Assembly (NCBI RefSeq): GCF_026240095.1
Contig: NZ_JAPIVG010000002.1
Coordinates: forward strand, 124,001-188,000
Direction: 5' to 3'
DNA from: Pedobacter sandarakinus
GTDB lineage: Bacteria > Bacteroidota > Bacteroidia > Sphingobacteriales > Sphingobacteriaceae
DNA length: 64,000 nt
Part shown: positions 1 to 8,121 of the stretch, one piece after another
Position numbering within the stretch: position 1 is the stretch's first letter
Layout of the letters: the number at the start of each line of letters is the position of its first letter
Translations under genes and position numbers: made by a program
The notes under the pieces: model-generated
The model's database searches: none
Told to the model about the DNA's origin: nothing
Seen by the model: only the letters and a program-made list of their open reading frames with translations

Positions 1-74
1 TATCTCAATCAAAGGGTGCTAAACTTTGGGGTTCAAATCGGATTTTAAAACATTTATTAGCGCTTATCAAATAC

Positions 75-109
75 AGTCATTAACCTATTTTAAATTTAGG
101 TTAATGGCT
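75..109 (+). terminator. Hairpin upstream of lgt, possible terminator of the preceding gene
   Basis: An inverted repeat with arms AGTCATTAACCTA (75-87) and TAGGTTAATGGCT (97-109) pairs over 13 bp with one G-U and a 9-nt loop. It is followed by a short TTTT. It sits about 20 bp before the lgt start and probably terminates a gene outside the window. The T-run is short, so it could instead be a leader structure. Confidence 0.45.
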
Positions 110-128
110 TTTGTCATAATCAAAAGCT

Positions 129-1061
129 ATGTTTCCAACCCTATCAGATCTAACCAAATACCTTTTCAACGTAGCGTTTCCACTTCCAGTGCAAACTTTT
201 GGGCTTTTTGTGTCCTTAGCTTTTGTCGGATCGTATTTTGTTTTCAAGGCGGAGTTTAAAAGGAAAGAGAAACAAGGTTACATCAAGCCTATCATTAGAA
301 ACGGGGAGTTGGTGCACCCTTACCAATTGGTAGATGAATTGATACTTTGGTGTGCTTTCTTCGGTTTTATTGGTGCGAAGCTCTTTAGCTTTGTTGAAGA
401 TTATGATCGTTTTATTAGGCATCCTTGGGAACAATTAACATCAGTAAGCGGGCTCACATTTTATGGTGGGCTTGTTTTTGGTGCTGCTATTTATCTCTTT
501 ATCGGTAAGAGATATGGAATGAAACTCATTCACCTAGCAGATATTGGCTCACCAGGGATGCTCGTTGCATACGGCATTGGTAGAATTGGTTGTCAGCTAT
601 CTGGAGACGGAGACTGGGGTCTTGTAAATTCTGTATCAAAACCTACTGCCTTATCGTGGTTGCCAGATTGGATGTGGGCATACGATTTTCCACATAATGC
701 CGCTAATAAGGGAAATATGATTAAAGATTGCCTCGGAGAGCATTGCATGGTGTTACCTTACCCGGTTTATCCAACATCTTTTTATGAAGTAGTAATAATC
801 ACTTTGTTATTTTTAGTACTTTTCCTTTACCGTAAAAAAATGAAACCTGGTATAATGTTTAGCTTATACTTGATCTTAGGCGGATTAGAACGTTTTTTGA
901 TAGAATTTATTAGAATAAATCCCAAAATGCATGTATTCGGAATTGCCTTAAGTGAAGCTCAAATTGTTTCCGCTATAATGATTATGCTGGGTTTAGTAAT
1001 ATTTATTACTGTATTATTTGGTAGGGCAAAAAATAAAAACATTCAACATCACACAAATTAG
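129..1061 (+). CDS. lgt: Prolipoprotein diacylglyceryl transferase (Lgt)
   Basis: Inner-membrane enzyme that moves a diacylglyceryl group from phosphatidylglycerol to the lipobox cysteine of prolipoproteins, the first step of lipoprotein maturation. The 310-residue protein has several hydrophobic segments and the family signature GRIGCQLSGDGDWG near residues 150-165, a YGGL motif where enterobacterial Lgt has HGGL, and the late GLERFLIEFIR segment carrying the conserved arginine. The YGGL form and the acidic GDGDWG loop differ from E. coli, so the active-site histidine is replaced by tyrosine; I believe this is usual for Bacteroidota but have not checked it. The ATG at 129 gives a complete first membrane segment. 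It is followed by an unrelated sugar permease, so it is probably a separate transcription unit. The many SusD-type lipoproteins in this window would be its substrates. Confidence 0.93.
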   Translation: MFPTLSDLTKYLFNVAFPLPVQTFGLFVSLAFVGSYFVFKAEFKRKEKQGYIKPIIRNGELVHPYQLVDELILWCAFFGFIGAKLFSFVEDYDRFIRHPWEQLTSVSGLTFYGGLVFGAAIYLFIGKRYGMKLIHLADIGSPGMLVAYGIGRIGCQLSGDGDWGLVNSVSKPTALSWLPDWMWAYDFPHNAANKGNMIKDCLGEHCMVLPYPVYPTSFYEVVIITLLFLVLFLYRKKMKPGIMFSLYLILGGLERFLIEFIRINPKMHVFGIALSEAQIVSAIMIMLGLVIFITVLFGRAKNKNIQHHTN

Positions 1062-1132
1062 TTTCTTTCATGTGAAGAGATAACGACCGCAAAATCATTT
1101 TAGAAAATTTACATCATACACACACACAACAA

Positions 1133-2362
1133 ATGGAAAAAATCCGCTTCACAGAAAAAAAGTATCTAATGACAATGGTATTTGTAACCTCCTTATTTAT
1201 GCTTTGGGGTATAGCAATTACAATGGGCGATGTTTTAAATACACATTTTAAAGACACGCTACATTTAAACAAAGCACAGTCTGGTCTAGTCCAATTTTCT
1301 ATTTTTGGGGCATATTTTATAATGGGAATCCCCGCCGGACTATTCATGAAGCGTTTTGGGTATAAAAACGGAGTACTCTTAGGACTTTCCTTATTTGCTA
1401 TAGGGTCGGCACTTTTTATTCCAGCCGCAAATGCGCAGTCCTTTACGTTTTTTAGAGTGGCCCTTTTTGTATTGGGTTGTGGCTTATCAACACTAGAAAC
1501 AGTCGCCCACCCATTTGTAGCCTCATTAGGAGATCAACGCACCAGTGATCAAAGGATAAATTTTGCGCAGGCTTTTAATGCAGTTGGTACGATGGTCGGA
1601 CCCTTTCTTGGTACCTACTTCCTGCTCGGTGATCATGCTAACTTAGAAGGATTAGGTCCTGTAAAATCCCTTTACATGTCCATTGCCATAGGAATTGCCC
1701 TTATAGCTGTATTATTCTCGTTAGTGAAGGTTCCAAATACTACAGATCCCCACCTCATTGAAACGGAAATAGGAGCGGGACTTAATGTTGATGCCGAGCC
1801 AGGAAAGACTCTTTTTGCACATTCTCATTTCAAATGGGCAGTTGTAGCACAATTTTTTAATGTGGCTGCGCAAAGCGGAACATGGGCATTTTTTATAATC
1901 TATGGTAGAGAAAAAATGGGTTTTAGTGCCGAAAAGGCTGGTAATTTTATGATTTTGTTTATGGCAATGATGCTCGCGGGAAGATTTATCGGCACCTTGT
2001 TGATGAAGTACATTGCCCCAAATAGGCTCCTGGCATTATTTGCATTGGCAAATATTGTGTTATGTATTATTGTAGCACAAAGCTTTGGCATTGTTTCGTT
2101 TGCAGCTCTTTTGATGATCAACTTTTTCTTTAGCATCATGTTCCCAACCATTTACAGTCTGGGTATCAAAAATCTAGGTAAACATACGCAGCAGGCATCT
2201 TCTTACATTTCAATGGGAGTAGTAGGCGGAGCGTTCTTCCCATACCTGATGGGGATTGTTGCTGATAAGGATGTAGCTACTGCTTATTACCTTCCAATTC
2301 TGTGTTACATCATAATTTTCTTGTTTGGATGGAGGTTGAGTAGGATTAAATCTGTAAATTAG
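1133..2362 (+). CDS. MFS sugar:H+ symporter of the FucP/NagP/GluP type
   Basis: Inner-membrane symporter of the major facilitator superfamily, 409 residues with about 12 hydrophobic segments. The N-terminal half has features of the fucose/glucose/GlcNAc permease branch: LFMLWGIAITMGDVLN in the first helix, GAYFIMGIPAGLFMKRFGYKNG after helix 2, and a long helix-5 region ETVAHPFVASLGD. Bacteroidota use such proteins to bring monosaccharides from the periplasm into the cytoplasm. The substrate cannot be read from the sequence; fucose, glucose, GlcNAc or mannose are all possible. It lies 26 bp before a LacI-family regulator on the same strand, and a ROK sugar kinase follows, so the monosaccharide it imports is probably the one that kinase phosphorylates. 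No LacI operator was seen directly upstream of it. Confidence 0.85.
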   Translation: MEKIRFTEKKYLMTMVFVTSLFMLWGIAITMGDVLNTHFKDTLHLNKAQSGLVQFSIFGAYFIMGIPAGLFMKRFGYKNGVLLGLSLFAIGSALFIPAANAQSFTFFRVALFVLGCGLSTLETVAHPFVASLGDQRTSDQRINFAQAFNAVGTMVGPFLGTYFLLGDHANLEGLGPVKSLYMSIAIGIALIAVLFSLVKVPNTTDPHLIETEIGAGLNVDAEPGKTLFAHSHFKWAVVAQFFNVAAQSGTWAFFIIYGREKMGFSAEKAGNFMILFMAMMLAGRFIGTLLMKYIAPNRLLALFALANIVLCIIVAQSFGIVSFAALLMINFFFSIMFPTIYSLGIKNLGKHTQQASSYISMGVVGGAFFPYLMGIVADKDVATAYYLPILCYIIIFLFGWRLSRIKSVN

Positions 2363-2388
2363 CTTGCTTAATTCTTATACATAACAAA

Positions 2389-3405
2389 TTGAAGAAAAAG
2401 ATTTCACTTATAGAGGTTGCCCAACAATTGGAGGTTTCGCCTACTACAGTTTCGTTCATCCTCAACGGTAGGGCAAAAGAAAAACGAATTAGTGATGAGA
2501 TTAGAGATCGCGTACTAAAATATGTAGATGAGATTGGATATAAACCTAACAGTTTAGCAAGAAGTTTAAGAACTGGGAAGACATACATCATCGGATTGAT
2601 GGTTGAAAGTATATCAGATCCGTTTTTTTCGAGTATCGCAAGAAATATTGAAGAAAGGGCTTATAAAAGTGGATACAAAATTCTCTACAGCAGTACTGCA
2701 AATAGTACTGAAAAAACTAAAGAATTGTTGAGGATTTATGACGAAAGACATGTTGACGCATATATTATTGCTCCACCAGAAGGAATTGAGGATGAATTAA
2801 AAACACTTATCGAGAGTGGTAAGCCAGTTATGCTTTTTGATAGGTACATTAAAGACCTTAATATAGACGCTGTTATTGTCGATAATTATAAGTCAACTTC
2901 AGTAGCTATTAAACACTTAATCGACCAGGGCTTCAAAAATATTGCCTTTATTACCCTAGACTCATTACAATCTCAAATGAGTGAACGATTAATTGGCTAC
3001 GAAAAAACATTAATTGATGCAGGCTTACCTCAATACGTGAAAGAAATCTCTTACGATTCTCCACCCGAAAAAGTAATAGCACATATAGAGTCCTTTCTAC
3101 AGAGAAGACCTGAAATAGATTGCCTGGTATTTGGAACAAACTACCTCGGAGTATACGGATTGAAAGCAATTGCCAAATTGGGACTGTCCATCCCACAAGA
3201 TATTGGCGTGCTCGTTTTCGATGATCAAGACTTGTTTGAATTGCATAAGCCTTCTATAACTGCTATAGAACAGCCTATCGACCAATTGTCTGATCAAATT
3301 ATAACCATGATGCTTGCAAAACTGAATGGAACCTCAAAATCCAAAAAGGTTCAAACAATAGTTTTACCAACTAAGATGAACGTTCGACAATCTTCCGTAA
3401 AATAA
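2389..3405 (+). CDS. LacI-family transcriptional regulator
   Basis: Sugar-responsive DNA-binding repressor or activator, 338 residues. Residues 1-60 form the LacI helix-turn-helix and hinge (SLIEVAQQLEVSPTTVSFILNG, then NSLARSLRTGKT); the rest is a periplasmic-binding-protein-like sensor domain (IGLMVESISDPFFSSIARNIEE onward). The start is TTG at 2389: it gives the normal N-terminus, and no in-frame ATG lies close upstream. It follows the permease by 26 bp. Downstream, the palindrome TAAATCGATTTA, of the classic LacI-family type with a central CG, occurs at 3486-3497, 3702-3713 and 4602-4613, and these are its likely operators. The effector is unknown; it is probably the sugar handled by the neighbouring permease, ROK kinase and GH2/GH43 enzymes. 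Confidence 0.92.
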   Translation: MKKKISLIEVAQQLEVSPTTVSFILNGRAKEKRISDEIRDRVLKYVDEIGYKPNSLARSLRTGKTYIIGLMVESISDPFFSSIARNIEERAYKSGYKILYSSTANSTEKTKELLRIYDERHVDAYIIAPPEGIEDELKTLIESGKPVMLFDRYIKDLNIDAVIVDNYKSTSVAIKHLIDQGFKNIAFITLDSLQSQMSERLIGYEKTLIDAGLPQYVKEISYDSPPEKVIAHIESFLQRRPEIDCLVFGTNYLGVYGLKAIAKLGLSIPQDIGVLVFDDQDLFELHKPSITAIEQPIDQLSDQIITMMLAKLNGTSKSKKVQTIVLPTKMNVRQSSVK

Positions 3406-3485
3406 CATTGTCATCAATTTTCCTCCCGTGAACAATACAAAATAGATCGTTGAAGGGGGAAAATAAAAAATGAATATTAATTTGC

Positions 3486-3497
3486 TAAATCGATTTA
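3486..3497. promoter_or_regulatory. LacI-family operator, site 1
   Basis: Perfect 12-bp palindrome TAAATCGATTTA, preceded by GC and followed by T. It lies 80 bp after the LacI-type gene and has the central CG typical of LacI-family operators. Confidence 0.7.
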
Positions 3498-3701
3498 TTT
3501 AATTATTATTGTTTAATAATATTTTGTTTCGTGAAGTTGTCATCTTGCTTATAGGTAATAGATCTAACCCTGATGATCATAACCTGTTCCAAAACATGGC
3601 TTGAGAGGACTTCTGCTCAACATTTATTATACATTCGACCTGTTTTTTTGGTCGAGAATTGAAAATTGCGATTAGAATAGGGCATTTTTTAATATTGTTG
3701 C

Positions 3702-3713
3702 TAAATCGATTTA
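3702..3713. promoter_or_regulatory. LacI-family operator, site 2
   Basis: Perfect palindrome TAAATCGATTTA embedded in GTTGCTAAATCGATTTATA, 20 bp before the ROK kinase ATG at 3733. Its position across the translation-initiation region would suit repression. Confidence 0.75.
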
Positions 3714-3732
3714 TAACCAAATATAGATTAAA

Positions 3733-4626
3733 ATGAAAAACTTAGTAATGGGAGTTGACATTGGCGGATCACATATAACTGCCATGTTAATCGATCTCGA
3801 TCAACGAATTGAAGTTGAGGGAACCTGGAACAGGAGCAAATTAAATTCTGGCGGTTCTGCGAATGATATCATTAGTAAATGGGCAGAGACCATTTGTAAA
3901 ACAATGGACAGTTATGCCTACAAGCCTTCTAAGATAGCTATTGCTATGCCCGGTCCAATGGATTACCACAATGGAATATGCAAAATCAAAGATCAGGGTA
4001 AATATCATTCATTATTTGGTTTAAATATTAAGTTCCTGCTCGCCGATAAACTTGGTCTTAGTCCGAATCAGATTGATTTTGTAAATGACGCTGCTTGTTT
4101 TCTACGTGGTGAACTATATGTTGGAAGTCTTGCAAGTTATGATCAGGCAATTGGAATGACGTTAGGTACAGGTTTAGGTACATCGCATACAGTTAATGGC
4201 AAGGTATACGATTCCAATCTTTGGAAAATGCCGTTCAAAAAAGGCATTGCAGAAGACTATATTTCAACCAGGTGGTTCACCAATAGATTTGAAGAACTTT
4301 CTGGTCATTCAGTGATTGATGTTAAAGACATTATTACAAATCATCGGAATTCTCCAGCTTTTAAATCCCTATTTGAGGAGTTCAGCGCCAATTTAGCAGA
4401 ATTTATATATAAGTTCATTAGAAAAAAAATGCCCTTGGCTGCCGTAATTGGCGGAAATATCGCTAAGGCAGAAGCTTACTTCCTGGACGATACAAGAAAA
4501 ATCTTATTAGATAAAATGGGATACAGTTTCCCTATAAAAATTTCAAACCTAGGTGAAAAGGCTGCGCTGATAGGAGCTGGCTCTTTTTCTGAGGATGTTG
4601 CTAAATCGATTTATACTTATGAGTGA
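3733..4626 (+). CDS. ROK-family sugar kinase
   Basis: Cytoplasmic ATP-dependent sugar kinase of the ROK family, 297 residues. The N-terminus has the phosphate-binding motif GVDIGGSHITA (residues 7-17), then AIAMPGPMDYHNG, and the catalytic aspartate in FVNDAACF (D119). A second ATP-loop motif TLGTGLGT follows. The Cys-rich zinc motif (CxCGxxGCxE) seen in most ROK kinases is absent; the segment there reads MPFKKGIAEDYISTRW. A close paralog lies at 50463-51323 in the alpha-mannan operon, so this is plausibly a hexose kinase acting on mannose or a related sugar. The gene is first in an operon headed by two LacI operators. It overlaps the next gene by 8 bp and carries a third operator within its last 25 bases. 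Confidence 0.85.
   Translation: MKNLVMGVDIGGSHITAMLIDLDQRIEVEGTWNRSKLNSGGSANDIISKWAETICKTMDSYAYKPSKIAIAMPGPMDYHNGICKIKDQGKYHSLFGLNIKFLLADKLGLSPNQIDFVNDAACFLRGELYVGSLASYDQAIGMTLGTGLGTSHTVNGKVYDSNLWKMPFKKGIAEDYISTRWFTNRFEELSGHSVIDVKDIITNHRNSPAFKSLFEEFSANLAEFIYKFIRKKMPLAAVIGGNIAKAEAYFLDDTRKILLDKMGYSFPIKISNLGEKAALIGAGSFSEDVAKSIYTYE
4602..4613. promoter_or_regulatory. LacI-family operator, site 3, inside the end of the ROK gene
   Basis: Perfect TAAATCGATTTA with the same flanks as site 2 (GTTGC before, TA after). It lies in the coding end of the ROK gene, 6 bp before the next gene's ATG at 4619. Confidence 0.65.
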
Positions 4627-5230
4627 GAATTTGAACACAACGCTAACAAGTAACCCGGGGCCGCTTGGGTTATGTGGATTTGGCATGACGACAGTGCTGT
4701 TAAACCTGCATAATTCAGGTTTGTTTAAGTTAGATGCAATGATATTAGCAATGGGTATTTTTGTTGGCGGCATAGCTCAGCTTATTGCCGGAGTCCTCGA
4801 ATCTAAGAAGAATAACACTTTCGGATTAACTGCCTTTGTATTATATGGAAGTTTTTGGCTCACTCTTGTTGCTCTTATCCTCATGCAAAAATTTTCAGCT
4901 ATTGAAGCGGTATCAACACCCTCTATGACTGCATTCCTTTTTGTTTGGGCCTTGATTACGTCGATGTTCCTGGTTGGTTCGACCAGAATTAGCAAAGCAC
5001 TTATGGTAGTCTTTATTTTACTAACCTTGCTTTTCTTGCTCCTCGCATTTTCTGAGTTGTTTGGGTCTTCAAGTCTAAAAGTATTTGCAGGTTTCGAAGG
5101 CATCGTCTGCGGTCTTTCAGCGCTGTATCTAGCTGCAGCAACGATAATCAATGAGGTTTTTGATGAGACGTTGCTACCCATTGGTACCTATACCAATAAG
5201 TCCAAAACTCCACTTACACTAATTGACTAA
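4619..5230 (+). CDS. Acetate uptake transporter family protein (GPR1/FUN34/YaaH, SatP-like)
   Basis: Predicted inner-membrane acetate/succinate transporter, 203 residues with six hydrophobic segments. The family signature NPAPLGL is present near the N-terminus as NPGPLGLCGFGMTT, followed by the helix GIFVGGIAQLIAGVLE and the FGLTAFVLYGSFWL segment that are typical of the family. A start at 4595 would add eight residues that mostly encode the LacI operator site, so the ATG at 4619 is preferred. It overlaps the ROK kinase stop by 8 bp, implying translational coupling. Its presence in a glycan locus suggests that acetate arises from the substrate, for example from N-acetylated sugar or O-acetylated polysaccharide; that is inference. 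Confidence 0.82.
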   Translation: MSENLNTTLTSNPGPLGLCGFGMTTVLLNLHNSGLFKLDAMILAMGIFVGGIAQLIAGVLESKKNNTFGLTAFVLYGSFWLTLVALILMQKFSAIEAVSTPSMTAFLFVWALITSMFLVGSTRISKALMVVFILLTLLFLLLAFSELFGSSSLKVFAGFEGIVCGLSALYLAAATIINEVFDETLLPIGTYTNKSKTPLTLID

Positions 5231-5337
5231 CGATTTAGGACTAATCTAAATTAATTAGAAAACCATTTCCCTGGCCAATAATAACTAGGGCTTGCACTTT
5301 TATGTGGATTAAATTCCTGATCAAAATTCCTTCAAAC

Positions 5338-8031
5338 ATGCTAAAATCAACGTTATCGTTATTATTTGCTATCTTTTTAGTAAGCACATCTCAAAGTCAA
5401 ACCATCACTTATTCCATTAATAGCACAAATCCTGAAATTGAATGGCAGATTAAGCCGCAATCTGAAGTTAATGTATCTGGGCTAACAGTCTCTAAACCAG
5501 GATTCCAATTCTCAAATGCCATCAAAGGCATCGTTCCTGGTGTGGTTTTTACCGCCTACGTTGCTGCTGGCAAAGAGCCAGACCCAAATTATGGCGACAA
5601 TATCTGGAAAGTGGATGAAACACAATATAACCGGCCATTTTGGTATCGTACAGAATTTGTGACACCAAAATCCTTTAAACAAGGGCAACGTTTATGGCTT
5701 AATTTCGACAATACCAACCGATATGCCGATTTCTATTTCAACGGAAAAAAACTTTCCGGAACGGCTAATTCTACAAAGGATGTTAGCGGACACATGCTGC
5801 GGACAAAATATGATATTACAGATCTTTTGAATAACGATGGGAAAAATGCTGTTGCCGTCCTCATTACCGATGCAGATCAGAAGAAGACCAGAAAAGCCAA
5901 GGATGGGTTTGGGATTACTGCTAGTCCAACTTATTTGGCCGCTGCTGGCTGGGATTGGATGCCCTACATCCCTGGTCGATTAGCCGGGATTACTGGCAAT
6001 GCTTATCTCAGTATTACGCAAGACGTAGTGATGGAAGATCCGTGGATAAGGTCTGAACTGGAATCCAACAAAACAGCTTATTTGTCTTTCTCTACGGTAT
6101 TGAAGAATAATTCAACACAAAAAAGAGAAGCTTTAGTTAAGGGAATTATTCAACCTGGGAATATCGAATTTTCAAGGAGAATAACCGTTCCTGCTCTCGG
6201 TGAAGCTAAACTTACGCTTAACAGAAAAGAGGTGGAACAATTTGTAGTTAATAATCCAAAGCTTTGGTGGCCAAATGGGTACGGTAACCCTGATCTTTAT
6301 TCGTGTAAACTTTCGGCAACTGTAGATGGTGTTATTTCTGATACAAAGGAAGTCGATTTTGGGATAAGAAGTTATGAATACAGGTATGAGCGCAACATTG
6401 CTGGATACCCTGTAATGAACTTTTATATTAACGGCCAAAAGTTATTTATAAAAGGCGGTAATTGGGGCATGAGTGAATATTTGTTACGCTGCGATCCAAA
6501 AGAATATGAACTAAAAGTTAAACTTCACAAAGATCTTAACTACAATATGATCAGACTATGGACTGGTTGTGTTACCGATGATGCTTTTTATGAATCTTGC
6601 GATAAGTATGGTATTATGGTATGGGATGATTTCTGGATTTATGTAGCCTATAATGATGTTGCGAATTCAGAAGATTTCAAAAGGAATGCCCTTGATAAGG
6701 TGAAAAGGTTGAGAAACCATCCAAGCATTGCGCTATGGTGTGGAGCCAATGAAACGCATCCGAAAGCTGAACTAGATGACTACCTGCGATCAATAGTCGC
6801 ACTTGAAGATCATAACGATAGAATGTATAAATCGAGCTCAAATCAAGATGGACTTTCCGGAAGCGGATGGTGGGGAAATCAGCCACCAAAACATCATTTT
6901 GAAACTTCCGGGAGTAACCTGGCTTGGAATAAACCGCCATATCCGTATGGTATAGATAGGGGTTATGGCATGCGATCTGAAATTGGAACAGCAACATTTC
7001 CATCTTACGAAAGTATTCTAAAGTTCATTCCGAAAGATAAATTATGGCCATTGCCAACAGATAATGAACTTAAAGAAAACGATGATAACGTTTGGAACAA
7101 GCATTTTTTTGGCAAAGAGGCTTCGAATGCTAATCCTATTGCCTATAAAAAGGCAGTCGATGATCAGTTTGGAACATCGAGCAATTTGGAGACATTTGCC
7201 GAAAAGGCGCAATATTTAAACATTGAAGTTATGAAAGGGATGTACGAAGCCTGGAACGATAAGATGTGGAATGATGCATCTGGTATATTGATTTGGATGA
7301 GCCAATCTGCCTACCCATCATTTGTTTGGCAAACTTATGACTACTACTATGACGCAAGTGGAGCATATTGGGGTGCGAAAAAAGCTTGCGAGCCTGTACA
7401 CATTCAATGGAATTCACTCAATAATAGTGTGAAAGTTATTAATACAACCTCAGCTAATCTTAGCAATTTAAAAGCAAAAGCTACAATCTATAACATCAAA
7501 GGTGAAAAAATCTACGAAGCAGATAATTCAAAAACTTTAAATGTTTTAGCTAGTAATATTAACGAAGCATTTGTACTTGATCTGAGTACGCTAATTAGCG
7601 AGAAGACCTCCCCACTGCAGTTCATCCGTCTTGAACTTAAAGACAGCCAGGATCAATTATTATCTACTAACTTTTACTGGAGAAATAGCGAACAGGGATT
7701 GAATTATAAGGATTTAAACACTTTACCCGGTGCAAATATTTCCTGTCGGGTGATCAATAAAATCGTAGATGGTGATAATATCAAACTAAGTCTGGCCTTA
7801 AAAAATGAGTCTAAAAGTGTCGCATTTGGGAATAGATTAAGGGTGGTAAATCGTGTTACAAATGAGCGGGTTCTTCCAATATTTACCGAAGAAAACTATT
7901 TTACATTGATGCCGGCAGAAGAAAAAATTATCAAACTTGAAGGCAATGCTTCGCAGATGAAGGGTGGTGTTAATTTATTATTAAAAAGATATGCACAGAA
8001 GGAACAACGTATTTTAGCGATCAGCAATTAG
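5338..8031 (+). CDS. GH2 exo-beta-D-glucosaminidase / beta-mannosidase-like enzyme, secreted
   Basis: Glycoside hydrolase family 2, 897 residues from the ATG at 5338, which gives a clean signal peptide (MLKSTLSLLFAIFLVSTSQSQ); an in-frame ATG at 5302 would extend it by 12 residues. Domain order is an N-terminal jelly-roll (residues about 60-200), immunoglobulin-like domain, TIM barrel (about 345-660) and C-terminal beta domains. The acid/base is E472 in CGANETHP and the nucleophile E548 in MRSEIGT. The 76-residue spacing and these motifs resemble the CsxA exo-chitosanase branch more than classic beta-galactosidases, but plant-type endo-beta-mannosidase relatives share them. It lies 107 bp after the acetate-type transporter and 90 bp before GH43. 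Likely periplasmic, cutting beta-linked glucosamine or mannose from oligosaccharide ends. Confidence 0.8.
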   Translation: MLKSTLSLLFAIFLVSTSQSQTITYSINSTNPEIEWQIKPQSEVNVSGLTVSKPGFQFSNAIKGIVPGVVFTAYVAAGKEPDPNYGDNIWKVDETQYNRPFWYRTEFVTPKSFKQGQRLWLNFDNTNRYADFYFNGKKLSGTANSTKDVSGHMLRTKYDITDLLNNDGKNAVAVLITDADQKKTRKAKDGFGITASPTYLAAAGWDWMPYIPGRLAGITGNAYLSITQDVVMEDPWIRSELESNKTAYLSFSTVLKNNSTQKREALVKGIIQPGNIEFSRRITVPALGEAKLTLNRKEVEQFVVNNPKLWWPNGYGNPDLYSCKLSATVDGVISDTKEVDFGIRSYEYRYERNIAGYPVMNFYINGQKLFIKGGNWGMSEYLLRCDPKEYELKVKLHKDLNYNMIRLWTGCVTDDAFYESCDKYGIMVWDDFWIYVAYNDVANSEDFKRNALDKVKRLRNHPSIALWCGANETHPKAELDDYLRSIVALEDHNDRMYKSSSNQDGLSGSGWWGNQPPKHHFETSGSNLAWNKPPYPYGIDRGYGMRSEIGTATFPSYESILKFIPKDKLWPLPTDNELKENDDNVWNKHFFGKEASNANPIAYKKAVDDQFGTSSNLETFAEKAQYLNIEVMKGMYEAWNDKMWNDASGILIWMSQSAYPSFVWQTYDYYYDASGAYWGAKKACEPVHIQWNSLNNSVKVINTTSANLSNLKAKATIYNIKGEKIYEADNSKTLNVLASNINEAFVLDLSTLISEKTSPLQFIRLELKDSQDQLLSTNFYWRNSEQGLNYKDLNTLPGANISCRVINKIVDGDNIKLSLALKNESKSVAFGNRLRVVNRVTNERVLPIFTEENYFTLMPAEEKIIKLEGNASQMKGGVNLLLKRYAQKEQRILAISN

Positions 8032-8121
8032 CCTAAAAGTGCAGTTGAAATTGTAACTTGCTGCTCTGTCTCATATCGCAACGCTGAGGTTGTATAATAG
8101 ATATTTTTAGCCATACTAAAC

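Larger units (their letters stand above)
3406..3732 (+). promoter_or_regulatory. Regulatory region between lacI-type gene and the ROK operon
   Basis: A gene-free stretch of 327 bp. It holds two perfect LacI-type operators (given separately), an AT-rich zone around 3500-3526 that could contain the promoter, and two small inverted repeats: TTGAG/CTCAA at 3601-3620 and TCGACC/GGTCGA at 3635-3655, the latter with a T-rich loop. No open reading frame of note was seen. The long leader with two operators 216 bp apart would suit DNA looping by a tetrameric or paired LacI-family protein. Confidence 0.6.

Noticed and set aside
3635..3655. TCGACC/GGTCGA repeat as a terminator of the LacI gene
   Set aside because: The stem is only 6 bp and the T-run lies in the loop, not after the stem.
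4777..5181. Minus-strand open frame of 134 codons over the acetate-type transporter
   Set aside because: The plus-strand gene has clear membrane segments and family motifs; the reverse frame shows none.
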